Below, one piece after another: positions 39,225-48,657 of a DNA stretch of 64,000 nucleotides. The notes under the pieces are model-generated. The model made no database searches. It was not told where the DNA came from and saw only the letters and a list, made by a program, of their open reading frames with translations. Position numbers and translations under genes: made by a program. The stretch comes from Staphylococcus sp. 17KM0847 (GTDB taxonomy: Bacteria; Bacillota; Bacilli; Staphylococcales; Staphylococcaceae), in NCBI RefSeq assembly GCF_013463155.1, contig NZ_CP040781.1, forward strand, positions 868,001 through 932,000, in the 5' to 3' direction. Numbering within the stretch: position 1 is the first letter of the stretch; each line of letters starts with the position of its first letter.

Positions 39225-39425
39225 TGTTTTATTATAGAGAGTACATGGTCGGTGAGAATGTATATAAAAATTAACTGAAGGTAGCCCACTCGGTCTTTGA
39301 TTGAATTTTTAGGTCAAAGCGTGTCATGAGCGTTAATCATATGAGTGCAATAGTAAATACAATCTATTGAATATAGGTGGTACCACGGAACATCCGTCCT
39401 ATTTAGGGCAGGTGTTCTTTTTATT
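39225..39425 (+). ncRNA. T-box leader of valS
   Basis: T-box sequence taggtggtaccacgg at 39374-39388, terminator gaacatccgtcct / agggcaggtgttc with T5 (39388-39425). Stem I features: agagag and ggtgagaa, and a specifier loop reading gaagGTAgccc, with GTA (Val) at 39281-39283. Uncharged tRNA-Val should promote readthrough into valS. Confidence 0.93.
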
Positions 39426-39445
39426 TTTATGGAGGGATTTTTGAT

Positions 39446-42076
39446 ATGGATATGCAAACAAAGTACAATCCACAAGAGGTAGAAGCAGGTCGCTATCAAA
39501 AGTGGTTAGATGATGAACGTTTTAAACCAACTGGAGATGTAGAGAAACCAACATATACAATTGTTATTCCACCACCCAATGTTACAGGAAAGTTACATTT
39601 AGGTCATGCATGGGATACAACGTTACAAGATATTATTACACGTATGAAACGTATGCAAGGTTATGACACACTATACTTACCAGGTATGGATCATGCGGGT
39701 ATTGCGACACAAGCCAAAGTAGAAGCGAAAATGCGTGAAGAAGGGATTTCACGTCACGATATAGGTCGGGAAAAGTTTTTAGAGAAAGCATGGGAATGGA
39801 AAGATGAATATGCAGCATTCATTCGTCAACAATGGGCAAAGCTTGGTTTAGGATTAGACTATTCACGTGAGCGCTTTACTTTAGATGAAGGTTTAAGTAA
39901 AGCAGTACGTAAAGTTTTTGTAGATATGTATAATAAGGGATTAATCTATCGTGGTGAGCGCATCATTAACTGGGATCCAGAAGCAAGAACGGCACTTTCT
40001 GATATTGAAGTGATTCACGAAGATGTGAACGGTAAGTTTTATCACTTTAAATATCCCTATGCGGATGGTGAAGGCTATATTGAGATTGCGACGACACGAC
40101 CTGAAACAATGCTCGGCGATACAGCAATAGTCGTTAACCCTGACGATGAACGTTATCAAGATGTTATTGGTAAAGAAGTCATCTTGCCTATCGTTGGACG
40201 TACGTTACCGATATTAGCGGATGACTATGTTGATCAGGCATTTGGTAGTGGTGCGATGAAAGTGACGCCAGCACACGACCCTAATGATTTTGAAATTGGA
40301 AATCGCCATGACTTAGAGCGTATTGTTGTAATGGATGAGTCAGGTAAGATGAACGATAAAGCAGGCAAATATGCAGGAATGGATCGCTTTGAGTGCCGCC
40401 AACAACTTGTTCAAGATCTTGAGGCAGAAGGATTAGTCATCAAAATTGAAGATCACGTTCATTCTGTTGGCCATTCTGAACGTAGTGGTGCAGTGGTAGA
40501 ACCTTATTTATCGACACAATGGTTTGTCAAAATGAAGCCACTTGCGCAACAATCATTAGACAATCAAAAAACAGAAGGACGTATTGAGTTTGTTCCAGCA
40601 CGATTTGAAAAAACATTTAATCGTTGGATGGAAGAAATTCGTGACTGGACGATTTCGCGTCAGTTGTGGTGGGGACATCAAATTCCTGCATGGTATCATA
40701 ATGAAACCGGAGAACTATACGTAGGTATGGAAGAACCTGAAGACATAGAAAATTGGACACAAGACGAAGACGTATTGGATACATGGTTTTCAAGTGCGTT
40801 ATGGCCATTTTCAACTTTAAATTGGCCAGATGAGGAAGCTGCAGATTTCAAACGTTATTATCCAACAAATGTGTTAGTAACGGGCTATGATATTATTTTC
40901 TTCTGGGTTGCACGCATGATCTTTCAAGGTTTAGAATTTACAGGACAAAGACCGTTTAATGATGTATTGTTACATGGTCTTGTACGTGCTGAAGATGGAC
41001 GTAAAATGAGTAAGTCACTCGGTAATGGTGTTGATCCAATGGATGTGATCGATCAGTATGGTGCAGATAGTTTAAGATATTTCTTAGCAACAGGTTCATC
41101 GCCGGGTCATGATTTACGTTATTCTACTGAAAAAGTGGAATCTGTTTGGAACTTTATTAATAAAATATGGAATGCTGCTCGATTCAGTTTGATGAATATT
41201 GGAGAAGATTTTCGATTTGAAGATATTGATTTGACACAAGGCTTATCAGTTGCTGATCAATGGATATTAACACGTTTAAATGAAACGATTGATACGGTCA
41301 CACAGCTCAGTGAGAAATATGAGTTCGGTGAAGTCGGACGTGTCCTTTACAACTTCATTTGGGATGAATTCTGTGACTGGTATATTGAAATGAGTAAAAT
41401 CCCGATGAATGGTGATGACGAGCAACAAAAAAATGTGACACGCTCAGTGTTGAGTTATACATTGGATCGTACGATGAGATTGTTACATCCATTTATGCCA
41501 TTTGTAACAGAACATATTTGGCAGAATGTTCCACACCAAGGTGAATCGATTGTGACAAGTGCTTGGCCAACAGTCAATCAAGACTTAATGTTCCCAGAGA
41601 GTAAAGACGTAATGGAACAACTCGTTGAAATCATTAAATCTGTACGTCAATCTCGTTTAGAAGTCAATACACCGTTATCTAAAGAAATTCCAATTATCAT
41701 TCAAGCTAAAAACGCAGATGTACAAGCATTATTAGAAACAAATAAAAACTATTTAGAACGTTTTTGTAATCCAAGTACTTTGATGATTGCCACAGAAGTT
41801 GAAGTGCCGGAAAAAGCGATGACATCTGTTGTTGGAGCAGGTGAAGTGATTTTACCACTTGAAGGCTTAATTGATATGGATAAAGAGATTGCACGTTTGG
41901 AAAAAGACTTAGAAAAATGGCAAAAAGAACTTGATCGCGTGCATAAAAAGTTAGCAAATGAAAACTTTGTAAATAAAGCACCTGAAAATGTCATTCAAGA
42001 AGAGAGAGAAAAACAGGTGAAATACCAAGAAAAATATGATGGTGTAAAAGCCAGAATTGAACAATTAAAGGCTTAG
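39446..42076 (+). CDS. valS: Valyl-tRNA synthetase
   Basis: Class I synthetase, 876 residues. HIGH motif HLGH at 51-54 after [13 protein letters not shown] motif KMSKS at 520-524. The editing domain CP1 lies between, with [10 protein letters not shown]. The C-terminal coiled coil (about 815-876: [21 protein letters not shown]) is typical of ValRS. SD ggaggg; folC begins 11 bases after the stop, so the pair is an operon as in B. subtilis. Confidence 0.97.
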   Translation: MDMQTKYNPQEVEAGRYQKWLDDERFKPTGDVEKPTYTIVIPPPNVTGKLHLGHAWDTTLQDIITRMKRMQGYDTLYLPGMDHAGIATQAKVEAKMREEGISRHDIGREKFLEKAWEWKDEYAAFIRQQWAKLGLGLDYSRERFTLDEGLSKAVRKVFVDMYNKGLIYRGERIINWDPEARTALSDIEVIHEDVNGKFYHFKYPYADGEGYIEIATTRPETMLGDTAIVVNPDDERYQDVIGKEVILPIVGRTLPILADDYVDQAFGSGAMKVTPAHDPNDFEIGNRHDLERIVVMDESGKMNDKAGKYAGMDRFECRQQLVQDLEAEGLVIKIEDHVHSVGHSERSGAVVEPYLSTQWFVKMKPLAQQSLDNQKTEGRIEFVPARFEKTFNRWMEEIRDWTISRQLWWGHQIPAWYHNETGELYVGMEEPEDIENWTQDEDVLDTWFSSALWPFSTLNWPDEEAADFKRYYPTNVLVTGYDIIFFWVARMIFQGLEFTGQRPFNDVLLHGLVRAEDGRKMSKSLGNGVDPMDVIDQYGADSLRYFLATGSSPGHDLRYSTEKVESVWNFINKIWNAARFSLMNIGEDFRFEDIDLTQGLSVADQWILTRLNETIDTVTQLSEKYEFGEVGRVLYNFIWDEFCDWYIEMSKIPMNGDDEQQKNVTRSVLSYTLDRTMRLLHPFMPFVTEHIWQNVPHQGESIVTSAWPTVNQDLMFPESKDVMEQLVEIIKSVRQSRLEVNTPLSKEIPIIIQAKNADVQALLETNKNYLERFCNPSTLMIATEVEVPEKAMTSVVGAGEVILPLEGLIDMDKEIARLEKDLEKWQKELDRVHKKLANENFVNKAPENVIQEEREKQVKYQEKYDGVKARIEQLKA

Positions 42077-42087
42077 GGGTTTGAACA

Positions 42088-43353
42088 ATGAATTATCTTG
42101 ATAGTTTATATTGGATCCATGAACGTACGAAATTTGGTATTAAGCCCGGTGTTAAACGAATGGAATGGATGTTAGAACAACTGGGACACCCTGAGCAACA
42201 TATTCAAGCCATTCATGTTGGTGGCACGAATGGAAAAGGTTCTACCGTTGCATATTTGCGAGATGCATTAGTAATGAATGATTATCAAGTCGGTACATTC
42301 ACATCACCCTATATTGAAACATTCAACGAGCGTATCAGTTTGAATGGTATGCCTATTTCGAATGACGATATTGTAGAATTGGTTGCCCGTGTTAAACCAG
42401 TAAGTGAAGCGATGGAACAAGAAACAGAGCTGGGTGTTGCTACAGAGTTTGAAATTATCACTGCCATGATGTACCTTTATTTTGGTGAAATACATCCCGT
42501 TGATTTTGTGATTGTTGAAGCGGGATTAGGTGTGAAAAACGACTCAACCAATGTGATCACACCGATACTTAGTATTTTGACGAGTATCGGTTTAGATCAC
42601 ACAGATATTCTAGGGCAAACTTATTTAGACATCGCAAAGGACAAAAGTGCAATTATTAAAGAGGGCGTTCCTGTTGTTTATGCAGTTAAAAATGAGGAAG
42701 CGTTAAAATATATGCGAGATACTGCAGAAATGCTGCACGCTAAAGCGTTAGAGTTTGATCGTGACATTTTAATTGTCTCAGAAGATGATGAATTTACTTA
42801 TCGCTATAAAGAATATGAACTTGAAAATATCGCTTTAAATATGCTAGGAGAGCACCAAAAAGAAAATGCATCTTTAGCTATTACAGCATTGCTCGAATTG
42901 AAGGAGCAAGGTTTGATTCGTATTGACTTTAACAAAATGATTGATGCCATCGAACATGTACGCTGGACAGGCAGAATTGAACGTGTATCGACAGAGCCAT
43001 TGATTATTATTGATGGGGCACATAATAAAGAGAGTGTAGACGCGTTAGTCGATACGATAGAAAAATATTATCGACTAGAAAAGGTAGATGTGTTGTTTGC
43101 GGCAATTACAGGAAAGCCTATTCAGCATATGCTACAAGCATTCAATCCATTAGCCAATCATATTTATGTGACAGATTTCAACTTTCCAAAAGCTTTACCA
43201 GCGCGTCAACTTTTAGATGAAATTAATAGTGATAACAAGTCAGTTGTAGATGATTATGTATCGTTTATTAAAAATTATAAAGGTGAGGCATTACTCATAA
43301 CAGGTAGCTTATATTTTATTAGTGAAGTGAAAACAAAGTTAGGTTACTTATAA
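42088..43353 (+). CDS. folC: Folylpolyglutamate synthase
   Basis: Adds glutamates to folates (and perhaps dihydropteroate); 421 residues, Mur-ligase fold. P-loop GGTNGKGST near residue 45, FTSPYIETFNERI, and the C-terminal VSTEPLIIIDGAHNKESV motif are present. Downstream of valS in the same operon; a terminator follows. Confidence 0.95.
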   Translation: MNYLDSLYWIHERTKFGIKPGVKRMEWMLEQLGHPEQHIQAIHVGGTNGKGSTVAYLRDALVMNDYQVGTFTSPYIETFNERISLNGMPISNDDIVELVARVKPVSEAMEQETELGVATEFEIITAMMYLYFGEIHPVDFVIVEAGLGVKNDSTNVITPILSILTSIGLDHTDILGQTYLDIAKDKSAIIKEGVPVVYAVKNEEALKYMRDTAEMLHAKALEFDRDILIVSEDDEFTYRYKEYELENIALNMLGEHQKENASLAITALLELKEQGLIRIDFNKMIDAIEHVRWTGRIERVSTEPLIIIDGAHNKESVDALVDTIEKYYRLEKVDVLFAAITGKPIQHMLQAFNPLANHIYVTDFNFPKALPARQLLDEINSDNKSVVDDYVSFIKNYKGEALLITGSLYFISEVKTKLGYL

Positions 43354-43357
43354 TATT

Positions 43358-43412
43358 AAAGAATCTCCGTGAATATCAAAAAATGTAATGATATTTACGG
43401 AGATTCTTTATG
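43358..43412 (+). terminator. valS-folC terminator
   Basis: Thirteen-bp perfect stem aaagaatctccgt / acggagattcttt, extended inward by aatatc / gatatt. Lies five bases after the folC stop. Confidence 0.8.
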
Positions 43413-43421
43413 TTTAAGCAT

Positions 43422-43451
43422 TTGACCTCTTGAAATCCGTCAGCTTATAAT
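43422..43451 (+). promoter_or_regulatory. Prepilin peptidase-radC promoter
   Basis: TTGACC, 18 bases, TATAAT. Confidence 0.55.
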
Positions 43452-43498
43452 GCAATTCCACTTATAAAAGAATGACTGAGCAAAGAGAGGGATTTATA

Positions 43499-44215
43499 TT
43501 GAGTATCGCTGCTTTTATGATGGGGAGTTGTGTAATGAGTTTTCTTATGTTTGTTGCAGAAGTACGTATGATTTCTTTTGATTTGTTTTTTAAGCGATCC
43601 ATATGTCAATGTTGTCAGCGACGTTTAATATGGCTGGATCTCATACCCATTGTGAGTTTTATTTTTCTCAAAGGGCGTTGTCGTTATTGTAATCAGCACA
43701 TTCCATTAAAATTACTCATCGCTGAAATTATGGGCGGCACACTCACACTTATCCCATTTTATTTTCCACTATATCTCCACCTGAATATTTTTTATATCAC
43801 TGCTTTTATTTTATTAACCTTATCTTTTGTAGATATAGAACGCCTTGTTATTCCGCACCGCTTTCTGATTTTATTGTTATTTTCCAATGCATTATTATTA
43901 TGGCCCACCTCTATATCATTCATACAATATAGTTTACTATTTATCATGATTGTATGTAGCTACTTATTCAATAGCTATATCGGAATGGGTGACTTTAAAC
44001 TACTGTGCGTCTTAATTATATTATTTCCACCATTGTTTATTGCATTCATAATATGGTTGATGTTTCCATTAGGTGTATTAGTAATGCTAGGATTGCGATG
44101 CTTGGGTTTATTACATCTTCCTTATGTCCCACTTGTTCCAGCAATATGCATAAGTTTTATTTGTACTGCAATAATGTACCCACAATTCGTATTTTTTATA
44201 GGAGGAACGATATAA
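43499..44215 (+). CDS. comC: Prepilin peptidase, ComC-like
   Basis: A24-family aspartic membrane peptidase that processes and methylates ComG pseudopilins, 238 residues with about seven membrane segments. The zinc-type CxxC pairs lie in CQCCQ and CRYCNQ. Catalytic aspartates are in FVDIERLVIP and GMGDFKL. TTG at 43499 is chosen as the start for its SD gagaggg; an ATG nine codons upstream lacks an SD. Ends one base before radC. The context fits the late competence gene found here in staphylococci. Confidence 0.85.
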   Translation: MSIAAFMMGSCVMSFLMFVAEVRMISFDLFFKRSICQCCQRRLIWLDLIPIVSFIFLKGRCRYCNQHIPLKLLIAEIMGGTLTLIPFYFPLYLHLNIFYITAFILLTLSFVDIERLVIPHRFLILLLFSNALLLWPTSISFIQYSLLFIMIVCSYLFNSYIGMGDFKLLCVLIILFPPLFIAFIIWLMFPLGVLVMLGLRCLGLLHLPYVPLVPAICISFICTAIMYPQFVFFIGGTI

Positions 44216-44216
44216 T

Positions 44217-44903
44217 ATGAGCCGTATTCATGATTTGTCACATCAAGAAAAACCTAAAGAACGTTTGTTGACATATGGTGCACAGTCCTTATCTAATACA
44301 GAATTACTCGCAATTTTAATCAATACAGGACGTATCGGTTGTTCCAGTCTAGATATTGCGTCCCACTTATTAAGTCAGTATAAGACTTTAATCGCTTTAA
44401 AAAATTTAACATTAGTAGAGTTAACTTCTGTAAAAGGCATTGGACAAAACAAAGCAGTTACGCTTATGGCAGCATTTGAGTTGAGTAGGAGGATGTTTAC
44501 TGAGCGTCACCATGAGCAGTCAGAAGCGATCCAATCTCCGGATCAAGTTGCGGCATTGTTTGATGCAGTGATGAAAAGTTATAATCAGGAGCATTTTATT
44601 GTGCTTGTTTTGAATACGAAACATCAAATTATTCATAAGAAAACATTGTTTATAGGGACTTTGAATAGTGCGGTCATTCATCCTAGAGAGGTTTTTAGTG
44701 TGGCAGTGAAATGGTCAGCACATGCAATTATTGTTGTTCATAATCATCCTTCAGGCGACCCAACACCTTCGCCCGCTGATATACAAACAACAAAACGTTT
44801 AGTCGTTTGTGGCGAAGCGATGGGTATAGATGTTTTGGATCATATTGTGATAGGGGATGGTCGTTTTGTTTCTATTATGAGTGACTATGAAATAGAAGAT
44901 TGA
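44217..44903 (+). CDS. radC: RadC-family protein
   Basis: JAB/MPN-domain protein of 228 residues, once linked to DNA repair, exact function unsettled. The N-terminal helix-hairpin-helix (LTSVKGIGQNKAVTL) precedes the metal-binding JAMM motif HNHPSGDPTPSPAD. SD ggagga, one base after the prepilin peptidase stop. Full length. Confidence 0.93.
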   Translation: MSRIHDLSHQEKPKERLLTYGAQSLSNTELLAILINTGRIGCSSLDIASHLLSQYKTLIALKNLTLVELTSVKGIGQNKAVTLMAAFELSRRMFTERHHEQSEAIQSPDQVAALFDAVMKSYNQEHFIVLVLNTKHQIIHKKTLFIGTLNSAVIHPREVFSVAVKWSAHAIIVVHNHPSGDPTPSPADIQTTKRLVVCGEAMGIDVLDHIVIGDGRFVSIMSDYEIED

Positions 44904-44965
44904 ATACGATTAAAGGTTTGTTAAATATTATAGAGTTTAGAGGAAGAGGTGGGCAATGGTTGACT

Positions 44966-45012
44966 GGATTGAAAATGTATGGATCGTATTTTTCAATCCG
45001 AGTCTTCTTTTG
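44966..45012 (+). terminator. radC terminator
   Basis: Stem ggattgaaaa / tttttcaatcc around tgtatggatcgta (44966-44999), followed by a T-rich stretch (gagtcttctttt). Lies 63 bases after the radC stop. Confidence 0.6.
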
Positions 45013-45081
45013 CCGGGGGATGAGAAATGCTCTTTGAGAGATTAAGATTTCTATTTTATGAATAGTGATGAATACAAATAG

Positions 45082-45243
45082 CTATAGTGAGAAAAACTGA
45101 ATAAACCATAAAAAGAGCTGGTAGCCTAAATAGATAATGAGTAGAAAAAGAGCTACTTTAAAGATAAGCCTAAGTAGGGTAAAACTAAATCTAATAATTA
45201 AAATAATGAGTAGTATGATTAAAAATAATGTTATCCAACTCAC
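45082..45243 (-). CDS. Small hydrophobic membrane protein, 53 aa
   Basis: Minus-strand gene in the radC-DUF4930 gap. It starts at GTG (complement of 45241-45243) with SD aaggag eight bases upstream and ends at TAG (45082-45084). The 53-residue product begins MSWITLFLIILLIILIIRFS and ends WFIQFFSL. Two hydrophobic spans (about 4-17 and 30-50) are separated by Arg/Lys residues (R18, R25, K29), consistent with a two-span hairpin in the membrane. I do not recognise a family. The good SD, continuous hydrophobic pattern and lack of any competing gene support it; toxin-like or regulatory roles are only possibilities. Confidence 0.6.
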   Translation of the reverse strand: MSWITLFLIILLIILIIRFSFTLLRLIFKVALFLLIIYLGYQLFLWFIQFFSL

Positions 45244-45290
45244 ATATATCACTCCTTAATATGTATTGTATATCAATATGATAGACAGAG

Positions 45291-45333
45291 CATCCTACTT
45301 GAGTTTAAAAATTTATCGTACTTGAGTAGGATG
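45291..45333. promoter_or_regulatory. 13-bp dyad in divergent interval
   Basis: catcctacttgag / cttgagtaggatg (nine perfect outer pairs, then G-U and A-T) around an A/T loop. It stands between the small minus-strand gene and the plus-strand anchored-protein gene. It may be an operator or a terminator; no T run follows in either direction. Confidence 0.4.
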
Positions 45334-45388
45334 AATATTGATTGTTTATTCGTTATAATAGATAGGCTAATGGTGTTGAAATGATAGC

Positions 45389-45417
45389 TTGATATTTATG
45401 TTTTGGATGATTAAAAT
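45389..45417 (+). promoter_or_regulatory. Promoter of DUF4930-like gene
   Basis: TTGATA, exactly 17 bases, TAAAAT, 43 bases before the start codon. Confidence 0.5.
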
Positions 45418-45459
45418 CTTTATTTCACACTCACAAAATAGAGTTATAGGGGGAGTGGC

Positions 45460-45945
45460 GTGAAAACAATTAAACGTATCATTAAAGCTTTTATTGTATT
45501 ATTTTTACTAAGTACCCTTATAGTTGTTTCTTTAAAGTATCTGCCCGGTATTAAGGACCAGCCATGGAATCCATTGAATGATAAACCCGTTATACAAAGT
45601 GTCGATGAATCGGGACTTGAGGTACCTATTGATGGACGTAATTACGTGTTGAAGGATAATGATTTATTTCGTAATGTGCCTAGAAGTCAAAGCCGCCATA
45701 TATTTAATTGGATTGATAAAGTTGAATTTATGCAAGTGAATGAACTGCAAAGATTAGGTTATGATGATACATACCTTATTGCTGAACGAGATTTTCAGTT
45801 TATTTTATATCGATTTGGAGATCATACAATGCGTGTTTATACGACAGAGCATGATTTACAATCTGATTTATATCAAATGGGACATCAACTAGATATGTTG
45901 CCCATTACGTCTTATATGTCAAAAAATGACATAGATAACGAATGA
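45460..45945 (+). CDS. Membrane-anchored protein, DUF4930-like
   Basis: 161 residues, start GTG with SD aggggga. An N-terminal membrane anchor (about 6-28: IKAFIVLFLLSTLIVVSLKYL) precedes a soluble extracytoplasmic domain. It resembles a small staphylococcal family listed as DUF4930; I know no function. Its position just before mreCD may mean a link with the cell envelope (inference). Confidence 0.7.
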   Translation: MKTIKRIIKAFIVLFLLSTLIVVSLKYLPGIKDQPWNPLNDKPVIQSVDESGLEVPIDGRNYVLKDNDLFRNVPRSQSRHIFNWIDKVEFMQVNELQRLGYDDTYLIAERDFQFILYRFGDHTMRVYTTEHDLQSDLYQMGHQLDMLPITSYMSKNDIDNE

Positions 45946-46055
45946 ATTGAATACAGGTGTTAATATGAATTTATACAAATATCACTTTATTTAATGATAG
46001 GACTGATATAAAATAAAAAGATATAAACAAATATATGTAACTTGAGGTGTTGAGG

Positions 46056-46892
46056 TTGTCCCATTTTTTTAGAAACAACAAACTAGTCGTGTTGTTTTGT
46101 GCAGTGATCTTATTTATTGGGCTTATCGGATTATCTATTCGATCCAATGTGCAATCAGTTCCAGAACAATATGTAAGCGATACGGCGTCTTTAGGACAGC
46201 GTGTTTTTTCTTATCCAATGCAGCTGGTTTCAGGTGCGATAACGCACTTTTTTTATCAAGAACAACCTGCAACAAACCGTGACAAGCAATTAGAGGCGGA
46301 TAATCAACGTTTACAAGCTGAAAACAAAAAGCTGAAAAAAGAACTAGATATGAAAGATATATCTGAATATGATCCTGTCTCAGCAGCGGTAATTGCACGT
46401 CAGCCAGATCAATGGATTAATACGCTTGTCATTGATAAAGGTGCTAAGTCAGGTATTAAACCTAATATGGCTGTGATGACATCGGAAGGTTTAGTTGGAC
46501 AAGTAAGCAAGGTGAATCAATTTTCGTCACAAGTGAATCTTATTTCTACTAAAGGACGATTGAACCGCTTGTCAGTTAATATTTTACATGATACTGATGA
46601 AGTTTTTGGTTTGATTGATCACTATGATGAGAAAAATAATCGCTTAATTATAAGTGATATTGATAATAACGATAAGGTTAAAAAAGGAGATAAAGTAGTC
46701 ACAAGTGGCTTAGGGGATCAGTTGCCTAAAGGTCTTTATGTTGGAGAAGTTGAAAAAGTAGAAAACGATCAATATGGACTTTCGAAACAAGTGTCTATAA
46801 AAACAGGTGCGAATTTGAATCAAATGATGCATGTCTACGTTGCAAAACGAGATGCTAAGACTGTTGTAGATGACGAAGGAGCAGATGAGTAA
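46056..46892 (+). CDS. mreC: Cell-shape protein MreC
   Basis: Bitopic envelope protein of about 278 residues: N-terminal membrane span (about 10-30), coiled coil (about 75-100: LEADNQRLQAENKKLKKEL), then the beta-barrel MreC domain (VIDKGAKSGIKPNMAVMTSEGLVGQV). Start TTG 46056 chosen for SD gaggtg; GTG 46047 is an alternative. The stop overlaps the mreD start (TAATG). MreB is not here; staphylococci are cocci that keep MreCD without it. Confidence 0.9.
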   Translation: MSHFFRNNKLVVLFCAVILFIGLIGLSIRSNVQSVPEQYVSDTASLGQRVFSYPMQLVSGAITHFFYQEQPATNRDKQLEADNQRLQAENKKLKKELDMKDISEYDPVSAAVIARQPDQWINTLVIDKGAKSGIKPNMAVMTSEGLVGQVSKVNQFSSQVNLISTKGRLNRLSVNILHDTDEVFGLIDHYDEKNNRLIISDIDNNDKVKKGDKVVTSGLGDQLPKGLYVGEVEKVENDQYGLSKQVSIKTGANLNQMMHVYVAKRDAKTVVDDEGADE

Positions 46893-47407
46893 TGAAAGCC
46901 GTATATTATTTTATAGGTGCGCTCTTTTGCTTTTATATTGATACGCTTCTTACTTTTATTTCGCCACTTCAAGTAGGGCATACCCGCCTATTCTTTATTC
47001 CACATCTATCGTTGTTGTATCCTATGTTCATTGCTGTTTACGGAAGTACGAGTACAGCGCTTATGTTAGGTACTTTATTAGGTATTTTACATGATTTATA
47101 CTTTGGACCCATTTATGGTGTTTATTTGTTTGGTTATTTACTATCTATTTTACTTGCTGATAAGTTTATTAAGATTTTCTTCAGAGACCATCTGATGGTT
47201 TATTGGATGATTTTAGGCAGTCTTATTTTCCTTGAACTTTTTGTTGCTTTAATCTATACGGTATTTGGTTTAATAGAGTTCCATATCCTTTCATTCTTTA
47301 TTTTTAGAGTGGTGCCTACACTATTTTTAAATGCATTACTATTAGTGTTCCTTTACTTTTTAATGAAACCAAGATTAAAGGTGAAAACAACTATTGACAT
47401 CAAATAA
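46892..47407 (+). CDS. mreD: Cell-shape protein MreD
   Basis: Integral membrane partner of MreC, 171 residues, about five membrane segments (FIGALFCFYIDTLLTF, SLLYPMFIAVYGS, LGTLLGILHDLYFGPIYG). One-base overlap with mreC implies coupled translation. Low sequence conservation is usual; identity rests on the hydrophobic pattern and place. Confidence 0.9.
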   Translation: MKAVYYFIGALFCFYIDTLLTFISPLQVGHTRLFFIPHLSLLYPMFIAVYGSTSTALMLGTLLGILHDLYFGPIYGVYLFGYLLSILLADKFIKIFFRDHLMVYWMILGSLIFLELFVALIYTVFGLIEFHILSFFIFRVVPTLFLNALLLVFLYFLMKPRLKVKTTIDIK

Positions 47408-47410
47408 GCC

Positions 47411-47527
47411 GAATGGTATGATTCAGTAGTTGAGTAGTTTATAGCTACATACAACCGCTCAAATATAGGTTTTAAGTACGAAGTGTCACCTATATATGGC
47501 GTGACTTATAATTAGGAGGTGCAAAGT
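47411..47527 (+). ncRNA. L21-type leader of rplU
   Basis: Untranslated leader with an inverted repeat tataggt / cacctata (47465-47495 region) before SD aggaggtg. A structured L21 leader is known before rplU in firmicutes. The pairing and place fit, but the match to that family was judged by eye. Confidence 0.5.
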
Positions 47528-47836
47528 ATGTTTGCTATTATTGAAACAGGTGGAAAACAAATCAAAGTTGAAGAAGGTCAAGAGATTTACGTTGAAAAGT
47601 TAGACGTAAATGAAGGAGACACTTTCACTTTTGATAAAGTGCTTTTCGTAGGTGGAGATGCTGTTAAAGTAGGTGCGCCAACAGTTGAAGGTGCAACAGT
47701 TACAGCGACAGTTAATAAACAAGGTCGTGGTAAGAAGATTACAGTATTCACATACCGCCGTCGTAAAGACTCTAAACGTAAAAAAGGTCATCGTCAACCT
47801 TATACTAAGTTAACTATCGATAAGATTAACGCTTAA
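47528..47836 (+). CDS. rplU: 50S ribosomal protein L21
   Basis: 102 residues from the ATG at 47528 (SD taggaggtg); an upstream GTG in the same frame lies inside the [19 protein letters not shown] and the C-terminal [22 protein letters not shown] are family signatures. First gene of the rplU-prp-rpmA operon. Confidence 0.97.
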   Translation: MFAIIETGGKQIKVEEGQEIYVEKLDVNEGDTFTFDKVLFVGGDAVKVGAPTVEGATVTATVNKQGRGKKITVFTYRRRKDSKRKKGHRQPYTKLTIDKINA

Positions 47837-47838
47837 TT

Positions 47839-48159
47839 ATGGTCGATGTTGATATCACGTTAAATGATGAAGGTCGTGTAACAGACGTTGTTATGAAAGG
47901 TCATGCTGATTTTGCTGAACACGGACAAGATATCGTTTGTGCAGGTGCATCAGCTGTACTTTTTGGTAGTATCAATGCTATTATGGGCTTAACATCAGAA
48001 AGACCAGATATTGATTATGATGACGATGGAGGGTATTTTCACGTGCGTAGTGTTGATACAAGCAATGAACAAGCACAGTTAATACTCCAAGCAATGTTAA
48101 TATCTTTGCAGACAATCGAAGACGAATATAGTGATTTTATTAAATTAAATCTGAAGTGA
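47839..48159 (+). CDS. prp: Ribosomal-processing cysteine protease Prp
   Basis: Cysteine protease of 106 residues that removes the N-terminal extension of L27 before it enters the ribosome. Catalytic pair H22 and C34 in KGHADFAEHGQDIVCAG. It begins two bases after the rplU stop without its own clear SD, so it is probably translated by coupling. Its substrate gene rpmA starts ten bases after its stop. Confidence 0.94.
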   Translation: MVDVDITLNDEGRVTDVVMKGHADFAEHGQDIVCAGASAVLFGSINAIMGLTSERPDIDYDDDGGYFHVRSVDTSNEQAQLILQAMLISLQTIEDEYSDFIKLNLK

Positions 48160-48169
48160 GGTGTAACTC

Positions 48170-48454
48170 ATGCTTAAATTAAACTTACAATTTTTCGCAT
48201 CTAAAAAAGGGGTAAGTTCTACAAAGAACGGACGTGACTCTGAATCAAAACGCCTTGGTGCTAAACGTGCTGACGGTCAATATGTTACAGGTGGTTCTAT
48301 CTTATTCCGTCAACGCGGAACAAAGATTTACCCAGGTGAAAACGTAGGTCGTGGTGGCGATGATACATTATTCGCTAAAATCGACGGCGTTGTTAAATTT
48401 GAACGTAAAGGTCGCGACAAAAAACAAGTATCTGTATATGCAGTTGCTGAATAA
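48170..48454 (+). CDS. rpmA: 50S ribosomal protein L27, extended form
   Basis: 94 residues. The N-terminus [18 protein letters not shown] carries the hydrophobic extension MLKLNLQFF cut by Prp before Ala, which frees the tail that reaches the peptidyl-transfer centre (established for S. aureus). The remainder is a normal L27 ([23 protein letters not shown]). SD gaggtg. Confidence 0.97.
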   Translation: MLKLNLQFFASKKGVSSTKNGRDSESKRLGAKRADGQYVTGGSILFRQRGTKIYPGENVGRGGDDTLFAKIDGVVKFERKGRDKKQVSVYAVAE

Positions 48455-48467
48455 TTTGTTGTTATTA

Positions 48468-48500
48468 AACACCAGAAGGTAACTTCTGGTGTTTATTTAT
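48468..48500 (+). terminator. rpmA terminator
   Basis: Stem aaacaccagaag / cttctggtgttt with a four-base loop, followed by atttatt. Confidence 0.8.
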
Positions 48501-48610
48501 TAGGAACAGGTATAGGCAAGTTTGTCTTAAATCAGTGTGTGTCAATATCTGTAAATAGTCATAGATGCCTAAAGTAAAAATGAATTTTTAATACTGTTTG
48601 AATGTGGACA

Positions 48611-48639
48611 TTGTAACGAAATATGAAAATAGATAAAAT
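48611..48639 (+). promoter_or_regulatory. obgE promoter
   Basis: TTGTAA, 17 bases, TAAAAT, just before the obgE SD. Confidence 0.35.
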
Positions 48640-48657
48640 GAAAAAGAGGTGAAACGC

